From an uncultured Lentisphaeraceae bacterium (lineage in GTDB: Bacteria; Verrucomicrobiota; Kiritimatiellia; RFP12; DVOR01): DNA of 16,419 nt. Position numbers and translations under genes: made by a program. The notes under the pieces are model-generated. The model was not told where the DNA came from. It did no database searches and was given only the letters and a program-made list of their open reading frames with translations. The stretch is taken from positions 1 through 16,419 of the forward strand of contig CALBHX010000060.1 in the NCBI GenBank assembly GCA_937892925.1, in the 5' to 3' direction. Shown in pieces: positions 1 to 7,822 of this stretch; position 1 is the stretch's first letter, and the number at the start of each line of letters is the position of its first letter.

Positions 1-388
1 AAACGTGCCGCCTGGAAAGGCCAAAACGGAGGTAAACAATCCGTGCCGATGAGAGCCATGCCGTATCGGCGGACGATGACGCGGACGCTTCATGTGCGGA
101 AATGGCTGCTTTGTGGGAGTATGTGATTCTTGATGTATAACGGGCGGATAACGGGTATTTGCTTTCTCTATTGGCGAGTCGTCAGTGGTAATCTGGTAGG
201 CTATGAATAGGAATGGGGAATAATTGCGAGTGCGTGTTGCGTGGTTAAATAAGGTTGTTTTGTTGGAGTATCGTTGTAAGGGTGTTCTTATAATGTATAA
301 TACGGGTGCGGATTTGACTTTCGGAATGGGAATGCATTCGAAGGGGAGTCGCCAGCTGGTCGGAAGACGTATTCTGTTTATAAGTGAT
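1..388. other. Left-edge stretch without a convincing gene
   Basis: No recognisable protein is encoded here. Plus frame 1 is open from the edge to a TGA ending at 126, giving about 41 basic residues that match no family I know; it could be the tail of a gene outside the window or chance. The interval also holds two ATAACGGG copies (137-144 and 148-155) spaced 11 bases apart, and a TATAATGTATAAT stretch at 289-301. The open frame that continues into the next gene starts with a TTG at 224, but its first 50 or so residues do not look like a conserved domain, so I treat most of this as upstream regulatory DNA. Confidence 0.5.
274..301 (+). promoter_or_regulatory. Candidate sigma-70-type promoter for the SDR/MAT2B-like gene
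   Basis: A perfect TATAAT (296-301) is preceded after 16 bases by TTGTAA (274-279), which matches TTGACA at four of six positions. A second TATAAT overlaps just upstream at 289-294. Transcription would begin near 308, leaving a leader of roughly 80 bases before the preferred ATG at 389. Read by eye only; the -10 is strong and the -35 moderate. Confidence 0.4.
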
Positions 389-1273
389 ATGGATATGGTG
401 ATGGGAATGACGGTTGCAGGGCTTTTCGGATCGAAACCTCCAATTCTTGTAACGGGGGGAAGCGGGTTGTTGGGACGGCAGGTTGCGGCCGCTTTGGCTG
501 CGTCCGGGGCTGAGGTGGCTGCTCCATCGCATGCAGCGTATGACTTGTCGGATGATGAAGCCGTTCATGCGATGCTGGCCTTCTATCGCCCGGCTTGTAT
601 AATTAACTGCGCGGCAATTCGTTCACCGGAGATATGTGAGGCGGATGATGCTCGGACGCGGCGTCTCAACGTGATGCTCCCGCAGCGGTTGGCGGCTGCG
701 GGAGTTCCTTTGCTTCACCTTTCAACGGATTATGTTTTTGATGGGCGTTGTGCGCCTTACGAGACGGATGCTCGGCGATGCCCGCTCAATGCCTATGGCC
801 GTCAAAAGGCTGAAGCAGAGGCGGCGTTGGAGGGATTGGCGCATGTGGTGATTCTGCGCGTGCCGGTTCTCTTTGGACCAACGGAGGATCTGGCGGCTTC
901 GGCTGTAACGGTGTTGGCTCAACGGTTGTGCGCAGCCAAGGGGCACGCGGTCTTGATTGATGATTGGGCGGTGCGTTATCCTACGTTTACGCCGGATGTG
1001 GCGCAGCAGATTCTCGCATTGGTTCCTGGCATTGGGAGCCGGTTTCAAGGTATTTATCATTATTCCGGTGAAGAACCTATGACCAAGTTTCTGATGGCCA
1101 TGACGTTGGCGCCGCTGTGCGGTTGCCGGCCGGAGCAGTGCCGCCCGGATACGCGGCCGCCTCGTGTGTTACGCCCATATGACTGCCATCTTTCTGTTCG
1201 GCGGCTTCGCCAGAGTGGGTGTTACGTTCCGCCTACGCCGTTTCGTGTGGCCTTGGGGCAAATCTTTTCTTGA
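389..1273 (+). CDS. RmlD/MAT2B-like extended short-chain dehydrogenase
   Basis: An NAD(P)-binding short-chain dehydrogenase of the RmlD substrate-binding family. With ATG 389 as start the protein has 294 residues, usual for the family. A Rossmann loop TGGSGLLG lies at 22-29, NCAA at 73-76, STDYVFDG at 112-119 and the catalytic-type YxxxK at Tyr136/Lys140. The second half resembles MAT2B (methionine adenosyltransferase beta subunit) more than RmlD: LRVPVLFG (156-163), SAVTVL (171-176), SGEEPMTKF (226-234) and TPFRVAL (283-289) all have counterparts in MAT2B as I remember it. No rmlA, rmlB or rmlC is nearby. The frame stays open up to a TTG at 224, with ATGs at 293, 326, 332, 389, 395, 401 and 407; no clear Shine-Dalgarno decides, though GGTGA precedes 407. 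It converges on the aspartate-family operon. Function could be dTDP-sugar reduction or a SAM-related role; the fold is certain, the substrate is not. Confidence 0.85.
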   Translation: MDMVMGMTVAGLFGSKPPILVTGGSGLLGRQVAAALAASGAEVAAPSHAAYDLSDDEAVHAMLAFYRPACIINCAAIRSPEICEADDARTRRLNVMLPQRLAAAGVPLLHLSTDYVFDGRCAPYETDARRCPLNAYGRQKAEAEAALEGLAHVVILRVPVLFGPTEDLAASAVTVLAQRLCAAKGHAVLIDDWAVRYPTFTPDVAQQILALVPGIGSRFQGIYHYSGEEPMTKFLMAMTLAPLCGCRPEQCRPDTRPPRVLRPYDCHLSVRRLRQSGCYVPPTPFRVALGQIFS

Positions 1274-1328
1274 ATGGGGGTGATGCCGTTGCCGTGTCTC
1301 AAGGGCTGTGCTTGACTATAAAACAGGG

Positions 1329-1352
1329 AAGGGCAGCCGCACGGCTGCCCCT
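1329..1352. terminator. Hairpin between convergent SDR gene and lysC
   Basis: GGGCAGCC and GGCTGCCC form an 8-bp stem around a GCAC loop (1331-1350). It sits 57 bases after the SDR stop and about 34 bases after the lysC stop on the other strand. Minus-strand transcription would read TTCCCTGTTTTATAG after the stem, a modest T-rich tail; the plus-strand side (CTCCGTTCCTT) is weaker. It therefore best serves lysC and may work in both directions. Confidence 0.6.
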
Positions 1353-1384
1353 CCGTTCCTTAGTTGAAACCTTGCAGCAGAGAA

Positions 1385-2770
1385 TCAGTCTTTGAAAAAC
1401 GCGTGATAGAGTGCGCGTACAGCGTTTTCGCGATGTGCACTTTGTACTCCGAACATCATGGAGATTTCCGAGGAGCCCTGATTCATCATGTCGATGGAAA
1501 TGCCCTCACGGAAGAGTGCCAGCGTGGCGTGTGCGGCCATGCCGGGGGTGTAGTAAAGCCCTTCTCCAACAATCATGATCAATGCGGTGCCGCGTTCGAT
1601 CTGCAGGTTGTCGGGCTGAAGGTCGCGCATGATATGGTCGCGCACACGCCCTTCAACTTCGTTGGTAAAGCCGTCTTCACGGAAGATTACCGACACATTG
1701 TCAATGCCCGAGGGCATATGCTCGTAGGAGATGCCCTCGTCTTCAAGGATTTGCAGAAGCTTCCTGCCGAATCCGATCTCGCGGTTCATCATATATTTGT
1801 CGATATACAAGGTGCAGAATCCGGCGGAGGAGGCAATCCCGACCACCGAGCCTTGGCGCGCCCGGCGGCGATGAACGATCATGGTGCCGGGTGCTTCCGG
1901 GTGATTCGTATTGCGGATGTTGATTGGAATCGCGGCACGCACGGCCGGGATAATGGCTTCATCCTGGAAAACGCCGAAGCCGGCATAGGAGAGCTCGCGC
2001 ATTTCGCGATAGGTCATTTCGGGGATGCCGTTCCCGGCGGCGACTTCCGGCACAAGGCGGGGATCCACCGGATAAACGGCATCTACGTCTGTAAAGTTTT
2101 CATAAACTTTGGCCTTGATTGCTGCGGCCAGAATCGAGCCGGTGATGTCTGAACCGCCGCGCGGGAAGGTCGCGATATCACCGGCTTCCGTTACACCAAA
2201 GAAACCGGGGAAAACGATGATATCATGCTCTGCTTCGGAGGCCAGCGCAGCCAGACGCTCGTAGGACTTGGGCAATACCTGTGCATTCCCGAAGTCATCC
2301 GACATCAGCAGCCCGGCCTGCCCCGGGTGCTTATAGACTGCACGCATGCCGCGTGCACGAAGGGCTGCCGCCACGATACGCGCGGAGTTGTCCTCGCCCG
2401 CGGCCTTCATGGCATCCATAAACCGCGCGGCATCGATCTGCCCGGCTCGAGCCACGCGTCCGGTCAAATCTGCACGAATCTCGTCCAGCACGCCCTGCGT
2501 TTCAGGGTTTTTATCCAATCCCAGCCCGCGGTAAATGACGGCATAACGTTCAATGATGGCGTCCAACAGCTCCTGCGCATCTTTTTGCTCGAGGCATTGG
2601 GCGGCGCAGGCAATCAGCAGATCCGTCACTTTGGTGTCTTGCTTGTTTCGCTTACCGGGTGCGGAAACAACCACAATCCGGCGCGCCGGATCGGCGGCGA
2701 TAATGTCGCAAATCTTCGCAACCTGAACATCATCAGCAACGGAAGAACCGCCAAACTTGCAAACTTTCAT
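1385..2770 (-). CDS. lysC: Aspartate kinase (AKIII-like, two C-terminal ACT domains)
   Basis: Catalyses ATP-dependent phosphorylation of L-aspartate in the cytoplasm, the first step to lysine, threonine and methionine. The product is 461 residues, like the single-chain AKIII/YclM type (about 450). The amino-acid kinase domain carries KFGGSSV at 5-11, SAPGKR at 36-41, RGGSDITGS at 204-212 and TDVDAVYPVDPR at 227-238. Two ACT modules follow (about 310-380 and 393-461), with the effector-loop-like NQGSSEISMMF at 430-440, so feedback inhibition by an end-product amino acid is expected. I chose the ATG at 2770, not the upstream in-frame codon at 2791, because AGAGGAA lies six bases before it and conserved sequence starts at once. 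It is second in an operon behind homoserine dehydrogenase, with a 46-base gap and no terminator. No truncation is seen. Confidence 0.97.
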   Translation of the reverse strand: MKVCKFGGSSVADDVQVAKICDIIAADPARRIVVVSAPGKRNKQDTKVTDLLIACAAQCLEQKDAQELLDAIIERYAVIYRGLGLDKNPETQGVLDEIRADLTGRVARAGQIDAARFMDAMKAAGEDNSARIVAAALRARGMRAVYKHPGQAGLLMSDDFGNAQVLPKSYERLAALASEAEHDIIVFPGFFGVTEAGDIATFPRGGSDITGSILAAAIKAKVYENFTDVDAVYPVDPRLVPEVAAGNGIPEMTYREMRELSYAGFGVFQDEAIIPAVRAAIPINIRNTNHPEAPGTMIVHRRRARQGSVVGIASSAGFCTLYIDKYMMNREIGFGRKLLQILEDEGISYEHMPSGIDNVSVIFREDGFTNEVEGRVRDHIMRDLQPDNLQIERGTALIMIVGEGLYYTPGMAAHATLALFREGISIDMMNQGSSEISMMFGVQSAHRENAVRALYHAFFKD

Positions 2771-2776
2771 GATAGA

Positions 2777-2783
2777 TTCCTCT
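2777..2783 (-). promoter_or_regulatory. Ribosome binding site fixing the lysC start
   Basis: On the minus strand AGAGGAA stands six bases before the ATG at 2770. This decides against the alternative start at 2791, which has no comparable site. Confidence 0.7.
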
Positions 2784-2816
2784 ATGAACAACGCTTCTTG
2801 AATTGCTGTCAGGTCA

Positions 2817-4124
2817 TTACAGCATGCACATGAACAGCGGCATGGATTGGACGATGCCCTGCTCGGTGATTTCCGTGAGCGCTGCGACCAAATCCCCTGT
2901 ACGTGCGGGCTGTGTGAGAATCACAACCGGGACATATCCGGCCGCACATTGGGCATCCGTCGCTTCATGCTGGCTCGCGGCGAAAATGCTGACCCCGTGG
3001 TTGCCCAGCAGGGTGGCAAATCGGCCAACCATGCCGCAGGCTTCACGCACCATGAGGCGCACATAAAAACGGCTGATGCAGTCTTCCGGGCGCTGCAGGG
3101 CATAATCGGTGGTGGCAATGGCCGGCAGCGGCTCCATGGCGCGGGGTGCTCCGGAAACACGGTGGCGTGCAACGGAGGCAATATCGCTGATGACGGCGCT
3201 GGCAGTGGCCGCCCGCCCGGCCCCTTTTCCATAATAGAGCGTGTCGCCTGTCATGGAGCCGTTCACCAAGACAGCATTAAACACATCGCTCACAGAAGCG
3301 AGCATGTGGGTTTTCGGAACGAGTGTGGGGTTGACGCGTACTTCCAGCCGTTTATTGCCGCAGGCTTTGCATACGGCCAGCAGCTTGATGACGTAACCCA
3401 GCTCATCGGCATAACGGACGTCTACCGGGTTTAATCCGCGGATACCCTGCACGGCAATCTCTTCCAACGGGATGCTGACGCCATAGGCCAGAGATGCCAA
3501 AATGCAAATCTTGTGAGCCGTATCAAACCCGTCAATGTCTAGCGACGGATTGGCCTCCGCATAGCCCAGTCGTTGCGCATCGGCCAACACGGCTTCGAAG
3601 TCGGAGCCTTCACGCGACATCCGCGTAAGGATGTAATTGCATGTGCCGTTCAGGATGCCATAAACGGCATGGATCTCATTGGCTACTAATCCATCTCGGA
3701 GCGAACGAATGATCGGGATGCCGCCGCCTACGCTCGCGCCGAAATAGAGATCTACCCCGTGTAGACGCGCCAGGGCAAAGAGCTCTTCACCCTTTTCGGC
3801 TAAGAGCTTTTTGTTGGCGGTAACCACTGCTTTTCCAGCCTCAAGCGCCTGCTTGATTACGGTGTAGGCGATGCCGGTGCCGCCGATGAGCTCTACTACG
3901 ACATCCACGTCTTCACGTGCTGCCAGTGCCAGCGCATCGGTGGTCAGCAGCCCCGGCGGCACATCAACCCCGCGCGGCGTTTTAATATCCAAATCCGCAA
4001 TCCCCCGCAGCGCAATGGACACCCCGCACCGGCGCGTGATCAGAGAGGCTTCCTTTAAAAGGCCTTCTACCACACCGGCACCCACCGTGCCAAAGCCTAC
4101 GATTCCAACGCCGATCTCTTTCAT
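2817..4124 (-). CDS. hom: Homoserine dehydrogenase with C-terminal ACT domain
   Basis: Reduces aspartate-4-semialdehyde to homoserine with NAD(P)H, the branch point to threonine and methionine; cytoplasmic. The 435-residue product has the usual Gram-negative/Bacillus Hom length. The nucleotide-binding loop GFGTVGAGV is at 10-18, TANKKLLA at 102-109 (family TANKALLA, with Lys105), NGTCNYI at 159-165, the catalytic segment DIDGFDTAHK at 196-205 and GKGAGRAATASAV at 299-311. An ACT domain spans about 352-425 and should bind an amino-acid effector, threonine in most relatives. The ATG at 4124 is preceded by TGGAG six bases upstream; an open extension to 4223 has no conserved sequence. It is first in the hom-lysC operon. 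thrB, thrC and asd are absent, so the rest of the pathway lies elsewhere. Confidence 0.97.
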   Translation of the reverse strand: MKEIGVGIVGFGTVGAGVVEGLLKEASLITRRCGVSIALRGIADLDIKTPRGVDVPPGLLTTDALALAAREDVDVVVELIGGTGIAYTVIKQALEAGKAVVTANKKLLAEKGEELFALARLHGVDLYFGASVGGGIPIIRSLRDGLVANEIHAVYGILNGTCNYILTRMSREGSDFEAVLADAQRLGYAEANPSLDIDGFDTAHKICILASLAYGVSIPLEEIAVQGIRGLNPVDVRYADELGYVIKLLAVCKACGNKRLEVRVNPTLVPKTHMLASVSDVFNAVLVNGSMTGDTLYYGKGAGRAATASAVISDIASVARHRVSGAPRAMEPLPAIATTDYALQRPEDCISRFYVRLMVREACGMVGRFATLLGNHGVSIFAASQHEATDAQCAAGYVPVVILTQPARTGDLVAALTEITEQGIVQSMPLFMCML

Positions 4125-4130
4125 TGCGAA

Positions 4131-4135
4131 CTCCA
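4131..4135 (-). promoter_or_regulatory. Ribosome binding site fixing the hom start
   Basis: TGGAG on the minus strand, six bases before the ATG at 4124. Further upstream, TTGCGT and TATGGT separated by 18 bases could be the promoter, but both are imperfect. Confidence 0.5.
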
Positions 4136-4286
4136 ATGGGGATATAAAAACACATGTACCATACCACATTGTTTTCCCCTCACGCAAACTTGCCGAAACA
4201 CGCTTCGGTTTGGATGTTTGCACGGAGAAATCGGAGGCGTTGATGGCGGGTTCAGGTACAGCGGCCTACCGGCGAAGACAGCGTGC

Positions 4287-7088
4287 TTATTGGCGGCGGA
4301 ACACATAAGCGCGCAGAAGCAGCCAAATGGGTACGGGCGCAATGACCAGCACTGCGGCAACGAGTACGGCAAATCCCTCCAAGAGCCGCCCCACGGGCAG
4401 TCGCAGCACGGTTGGGAGCCCGCCGAAGGGCATCCACGCCAGCGTCCACCCAGTGAATCCCCAGCCTACGGCAACGCCTACAATCAGCGAAAGAAGGGCG
4501 GCCGCCAGGCAAAGCATCAGTGCCTGCACAAAAAGGTATCTCCCCATTTGCCAGGCGGTCATGCCGAGTGCGCGAAGGGTACGCAGCTCTCCGCTCATGG
4601 CGCGGACGTTGGCCGTGAGCAGGGAGATGAAGCCGGTGCAGAGGATCAGAAGTGACCAGAGCGGCACGCGCGCCATGGCGCCCAGCAGCTCTGAGCTGTG
4701 TGCCAGCGTGCCATCGCTGATTTCATCGCGCAGATGCACCACGGCGTTGGGGAAAGCTGCCGCAGGCGTCTTGTCTGTAAGGGCGGCATTGGCGGGCGGA
4801 GCGTTTCGGCGCGGCATTCCGGGTACGCCGGCCCAGAACCGTTTTGGATTGTAGGGCGCGGGGTCTGCATTGGCCAACTGCTGCAACTGCATTTCCAAAA
4901 GATCAGAGGCGGAGTAGAGCGCTTCGGCTGAGGCGGCCGGGGGCAGGGCGTCGAGCCACAGGAAGCGGATGCGCTCGGCGGGTTCCGGATCCCACCGGCG
5001 GGCGGCTTCTGCCCCCACGAACACGGGGCCAAGGGTGCCGAAGGGATTCCCGTTGCGGGCGCGCAGCCCAGCGCGTGCGGTTACCAGGTGCCAATTGCAG
5101 CGCACAACTTGCGTGATGGTCAGCGGCAGGGTGTAGATGTTGCCTGCCCGGTCTTTCCGTTGGATACGCAAGGTGTCTCCCACGCCCAACGCACATTGCC
5201 GGGCGAACATTTCGGTAACCGTTACGCCGGTTTCGCCCTCGGTGGCCACGAGCAGAATATTATTTTGCTTGGGCAAGAGGCCGGTGCGCCGCTCAATAGC
5301 GGAGAAGTCTTCATCGTGCAGGCGATACTGCTCTGCCGAGAAGGGGCGGGAAGCGGTGCGCACCACCTCCGGCACGGGCAGGTTGCCAACGGAGCCCTGA
5401 CGCATGGCGGAATAGAGGCCGGGGCTGATGCCGTTGGGGAGAAAAGAGACGATCGCGGGAGGCAGGTTGCGCGAGGGCATGAAGGGGTCTGTCAGTGAAG
5501 CGCCCCAGATGTGAATGGCGAAGAAGGCGCCCAGCCCGGCCGTCAAGGTGAGCGCCATGCGGGCATTGCGGGCGGCAAGCCGGGTCAGGATGCCGCGCAG
5601 CAGCTCGCGCCTCAGGCCGAAAAGCCGCCCCAGCACCGGAGCACTCATGTGCTCGACCAGAACCAGAAGCGGTTTGACCAAGAGCAGCACGCCGGTTACG
5701 GCCAGCGGTGCTCCTACCACGAGAAACCAGAGGCTCCGCACCCAGGGGTTGGGGGAAAACCGAACGACGGTGAGCATCACCGGCACGAGGCAAAGCCCAG
5801 CCAGGATTCCTGTCCGCCAAGGGTGGGGCACATGCGCCCCGATGGCGGTGGCTCGCATGTCGCAGGGCGACACGCGCAGCGCGTGGCGCAGGGGCACAAT
5901 CAGGGCGCCGGCCGCAGCGAGCGCCAGTAACCCAAGGGTGGCTGCCGGTGTGATCCAGCTCACCATGAGCCCGTCAGGGAAGACGAAGGGTTTGGAGCGG
6001 ACAAAGCCGGACAAGGCCGCCAAGCCTGCGGCCAGGCCGAGCACCGCGCCCACGCCGCATAGGAAGAGCCCCTCCTGCGCCACCAGCCGTGCCAGCTGCC
6101 CGGCGGTCATACCCAGAGCCCGAAGGCGCGCGTAGCGCAAGCGGTTCTGCTCAATACCGATACACAGCGCATTGACCACCATGCATACGGTAGCCACGCA
6201 GGTGAGCACCACGAGCAGGGGCAGCTGCATGAGCAGATTGTTGGTGGCATCGCTGCGCAGCTGGCGCAGCAGGGCACCGCGGGTTATCAGCATGGCCGCA
6301 TCATCATCCGGCGAGGCGGCTCGGACGGCTTGGGCGAGCGCCTCGGCAGAGCGGAAGGGCTTCAGGCGGATCAGAAGGAGGTTGGCTGCGCCGGGTTGTG
6401 CCACCAAGGCCGCCGCATTGGCCAGATTGTCGCTGGCAAAGAGTGTTGGGAATCCGCTCACCGGGCGGATGCGTTCACTCAGATAACCGCAGATAACGGC
6501 TTCTACGCGCCCGGCAGGGGTGACGGCGGTTACTTTAGTGCCGAGGGGCGGGGCATCCTTCAGGCCGTCTTTTCCGAAAGCCAGGGGGCTCAGGGCACAC
6601 TCCGGCGTTTCGGCATCGGCCTGCGGCCAACGCCCGGCCGCCAAGCCATCGGGGTAGGGGCACTGCGGAAAGTCGCGCACGGCGGCCAGCCCGCATTTAA
6701 CGCCGGGGCCTTGCAGGGGGCGGCCTTCCGGGCGCCAATCCAACGCGCAGCGAAAGACGGCCGTGGTGTGCACGTCTGCCACATCGGGCGAGGCTTTGAC
6801 GGCCTGCACCACGGCTTGCGGAATCATTTTCACCGGGGAGCCATGCGTCAGCGCCTGCATGCCGGAGCCTTTGGGCGCCGCGGCTGCGGCTCGCCCGGTG
6901 GCCACCCAGCAATCGAAGGGCTTCCCCATGGTTTCGCTCAGCGGTTTACATTGGGCGCAGGTGGTTTCCGCCAACCCTACGGCCCACGTCAGCAGCGCTG
7001 CGGCGGCCATTACGCCAAAGAGTGCGCATAATAACCGCGCCCGATCCCGCCGAAGCGCGTCCCAAAACAAGAGCCGCAACGCACTCAC
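4287..7088 (-). CDS. ABC transporter permease with two FtsX modules and a cysteine-rich periplasmic domain
   Basis: Inner-membrane permease of the MacB/FtsX (type VII) ABC class, 933 residues. After an N-terminal helix (about 18-38) comes a periplasmic domain (about 40-280). FtsX module 1 follows, with helices near 285-310, 335-362 and 378-402 and the cytoplasmic segment RLRALGMTAG at 321-330. Further helices lie near 425-443, 452-475 and 511-530, then a second periplasmic domain (about 535-800) and module 2, which repeats the coupling segment as TLRALGMTAW (837-846) and ends with helices near 850-880 and 903-926. The two-module, roughly ten-helix layout resembles YbbP. The first periplasmic domain has eight cysteines (44, 47, 60, 114, 132, 143, 164, 200) including a CxxC directly after the first helix, which suggests disulfides or metal binding. 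The start is GTG, overlapping the ATPase stop as GTGA, so translation is coupled. Substrate and direction are unknown. Confidence 0.93.
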   Translation of the reverse strand: MSALRLLFWDALRRDRARLLCALFGVMAAAALLTWAVGLAETTCAQCKPLSETMGKPFDCWVATGRAAAAAPKGSGMQALTHGSPVKMIPQAVVQAVKASPDVADVHTTAVFRCALDWRPEGRPLQGPGVKCGLAAVRDFPQCPYPDGLAAGRWPQADAETPECALSPLAFGKDGLKDAPPLGTKVTAVTPAGRVEAVICGYLSERIRPVSGFPTLFASDNLANAAALVAQPGAANLLLIRLKPFRSAEALAQAVRAASPDDDAAMLITRGALLRQLRSDATNNLLMQLPLLVVLTCVATVCMVVNALCIGIEQNRLRYARLRALGMTAGQLARLVAQEGLFLCGVGAVLGLAAGLAALSGFVRSKPFVFPDGLMVSWITPAATLGLLALAAAGALIVPLRHALRVSPCDMRATAIGAHVPHPWRTGILAGLCLVPVMLTVVRFSPNPWVRSLWFLVVGAPLAVTGVLLLVKPLLVLVEHMSAPVLGRLFGLRRELLRGILTRLAARNARMALTLTAGLGAFFAIHIWGASLTDPFMPSRNLPPAIVSFLPNGISPGLYSAMRQGSVGNLPVPEVVRTASRPFSAEQYRLHDEDFSAIERRTGLLPKQNNILLVATEGETGVTVTEMFARQCALGVGDTLRIQRKDRAGNIYTLPLTITQVVRCNWHLVTARAGLRARNGNPFGTLGPVFVGAEAARRWDPEPAERIRFLWLDALPPAASAEALYSASDLLEMQLQQLANADPAPYNPKRFWAGVPGMPRRNAPPANAALTDKTPAAAFPNAVVHLRDEISDGTLAHSSELLGAMARVPLWSLLILCTGFISLLTANVRAMSGELRTLRALGMTAWQMGRYLFVQALMLCLAAALLSLIVGVAVGWGFTGWTLAWMPFGGLPTVLRLPVGRLLEGFAVLVAAVLVIAPVPIWLLLRAYVFRRQ

Positions 7089-7810
7089 GCCTGATACTCC
7101 AGATAGCGGGTTGAGACCACATCCGCGCGGTGTTCGGAATCAAAGGCGCCGCGAATAACACCGTCTCGCAGCACGTGCACGCAGTCGGCGGCGGCCGCCA
7201 CAACGGGGTCGTGGGAAATGAGGAGGATGGCCGTCCCCAGGGCGCGGTTCAGGCGTGTGAGCGTGGCGCAGAAATCGGCTGCCGCGGGAGAATCGAGGTT
7301 GCCGGTGGGTTCATCGGCCAGGATGATGCCCGGCTCCAGGGCAAACGCCCGGGCGATAGCCGTCCGCTGGGCTTCTCCGCCGGAAAGCCGTTCGGCCGGA
7401 TGGTTCCGCCGGTGCGTTAGCCCCACTTCATCCAACAGGCGGGTTAAGCGGTCTTCCGGCAGGGTTTGCCCATCCAGCAGAGCGGGAAGGGCGATATTTT
7501 CGGCAACGGTGAGGGTGGGGATGAGGTTGCAGTCTTGAAATACAATGCCCACCGTTCGGCGGCGCAGGCGCGTCAGGGCATTGTCGCTCAGGCCGATCAG
7601 GGATTGCCCGGCCACAGAGACTTCGCCCGAGTCGGGGCTCAGCAGCCCGGCCAGGACGTTCATCAGGGTGCTTTTCCCGGAGCCGGAGGGCCCCATGACC
7701 GCATGAAACGCCCCCTCCGGTACGCGCAGATCCACTCCGCGAAGGACGGGGATTTCCACGCCTTCAGCCTCAAATGTTTTTCTCAGCCGCTCGGCAACCA
7801 ATGCGTCCAT
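7085..7810 (-). CDS. ABC transporter ATP-binding protein, MacB/LolD type
   Basis: Nucleotide-binding subunit that powers the downstream FtsX-type permease from the cytoplasmic face. Its 241 residues are full length for the LolD/MacB ATPase family. Walker A is GPSGSGKST (40-48), the Q-loop glutamine is Gln92, the signature is LSGGE (142-146), Walker B is ILADEP (163-168) followed by TGNLDS, which is typical of this subfamily, and the switch histidine is His200. AAAGGAG lies seven bases before the ATG and overlaps the stop codon of the receptor gene; the gap to that gene is 12 bases. The stop overlaps the permease GTG by four bases. All catalytic elements are intact. Confidence 0.97.
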   Translation of the reverse strand: MDALVAERLRKTFEAEGVEIPVLRGVDLRVPEGAFHAVMGPSGSGKSTLMNVLAGLLSPDSGEVSVAGQSLIGLSDNALTRLRRRTVGIVFQDCNLIPTLTVAENIALPALLDGQTLPEDRLTRLLDEVGLTHRRNHPAERLSGGEAQRTAIARAFALEPGIILADEPTGNLDSPAAADFCATLTRLNRALGTAILLISHDPVVAAAADCVHVLRDGVIRGAFDSEHRADVVSTRYLEYQA

Positions 7811-7822
7811 GGCCTCTCTCCT

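Noticed and set aside
1..126. Possible C-terminal tail of a gene entering from the left edge
   Set aside because: Only about 41 basic residues with no recognisable motif; cannot be told from chance.
1364..2152. 262-codon plus-strand open frame
   Set aside because: Lies antisense across lysC, has no family motifs, and the opposite strand encodes an unmistakable aspartate kinase with a Shine-Dalgarno.
4193..4208. CCGAA/TTCGG hairpin between the permease and hom genes
   Set aside because: Only a 5-bp stem without a T run; too weak to call a terminator for the permease.
6330..7031. 233-codon plus-strand open frame antisense to the permease
   Set aside because: Gly/Arg/His-rich composition typical of a G+C-rich shadow frame; the minus strand encodes a coherent membrane protein.
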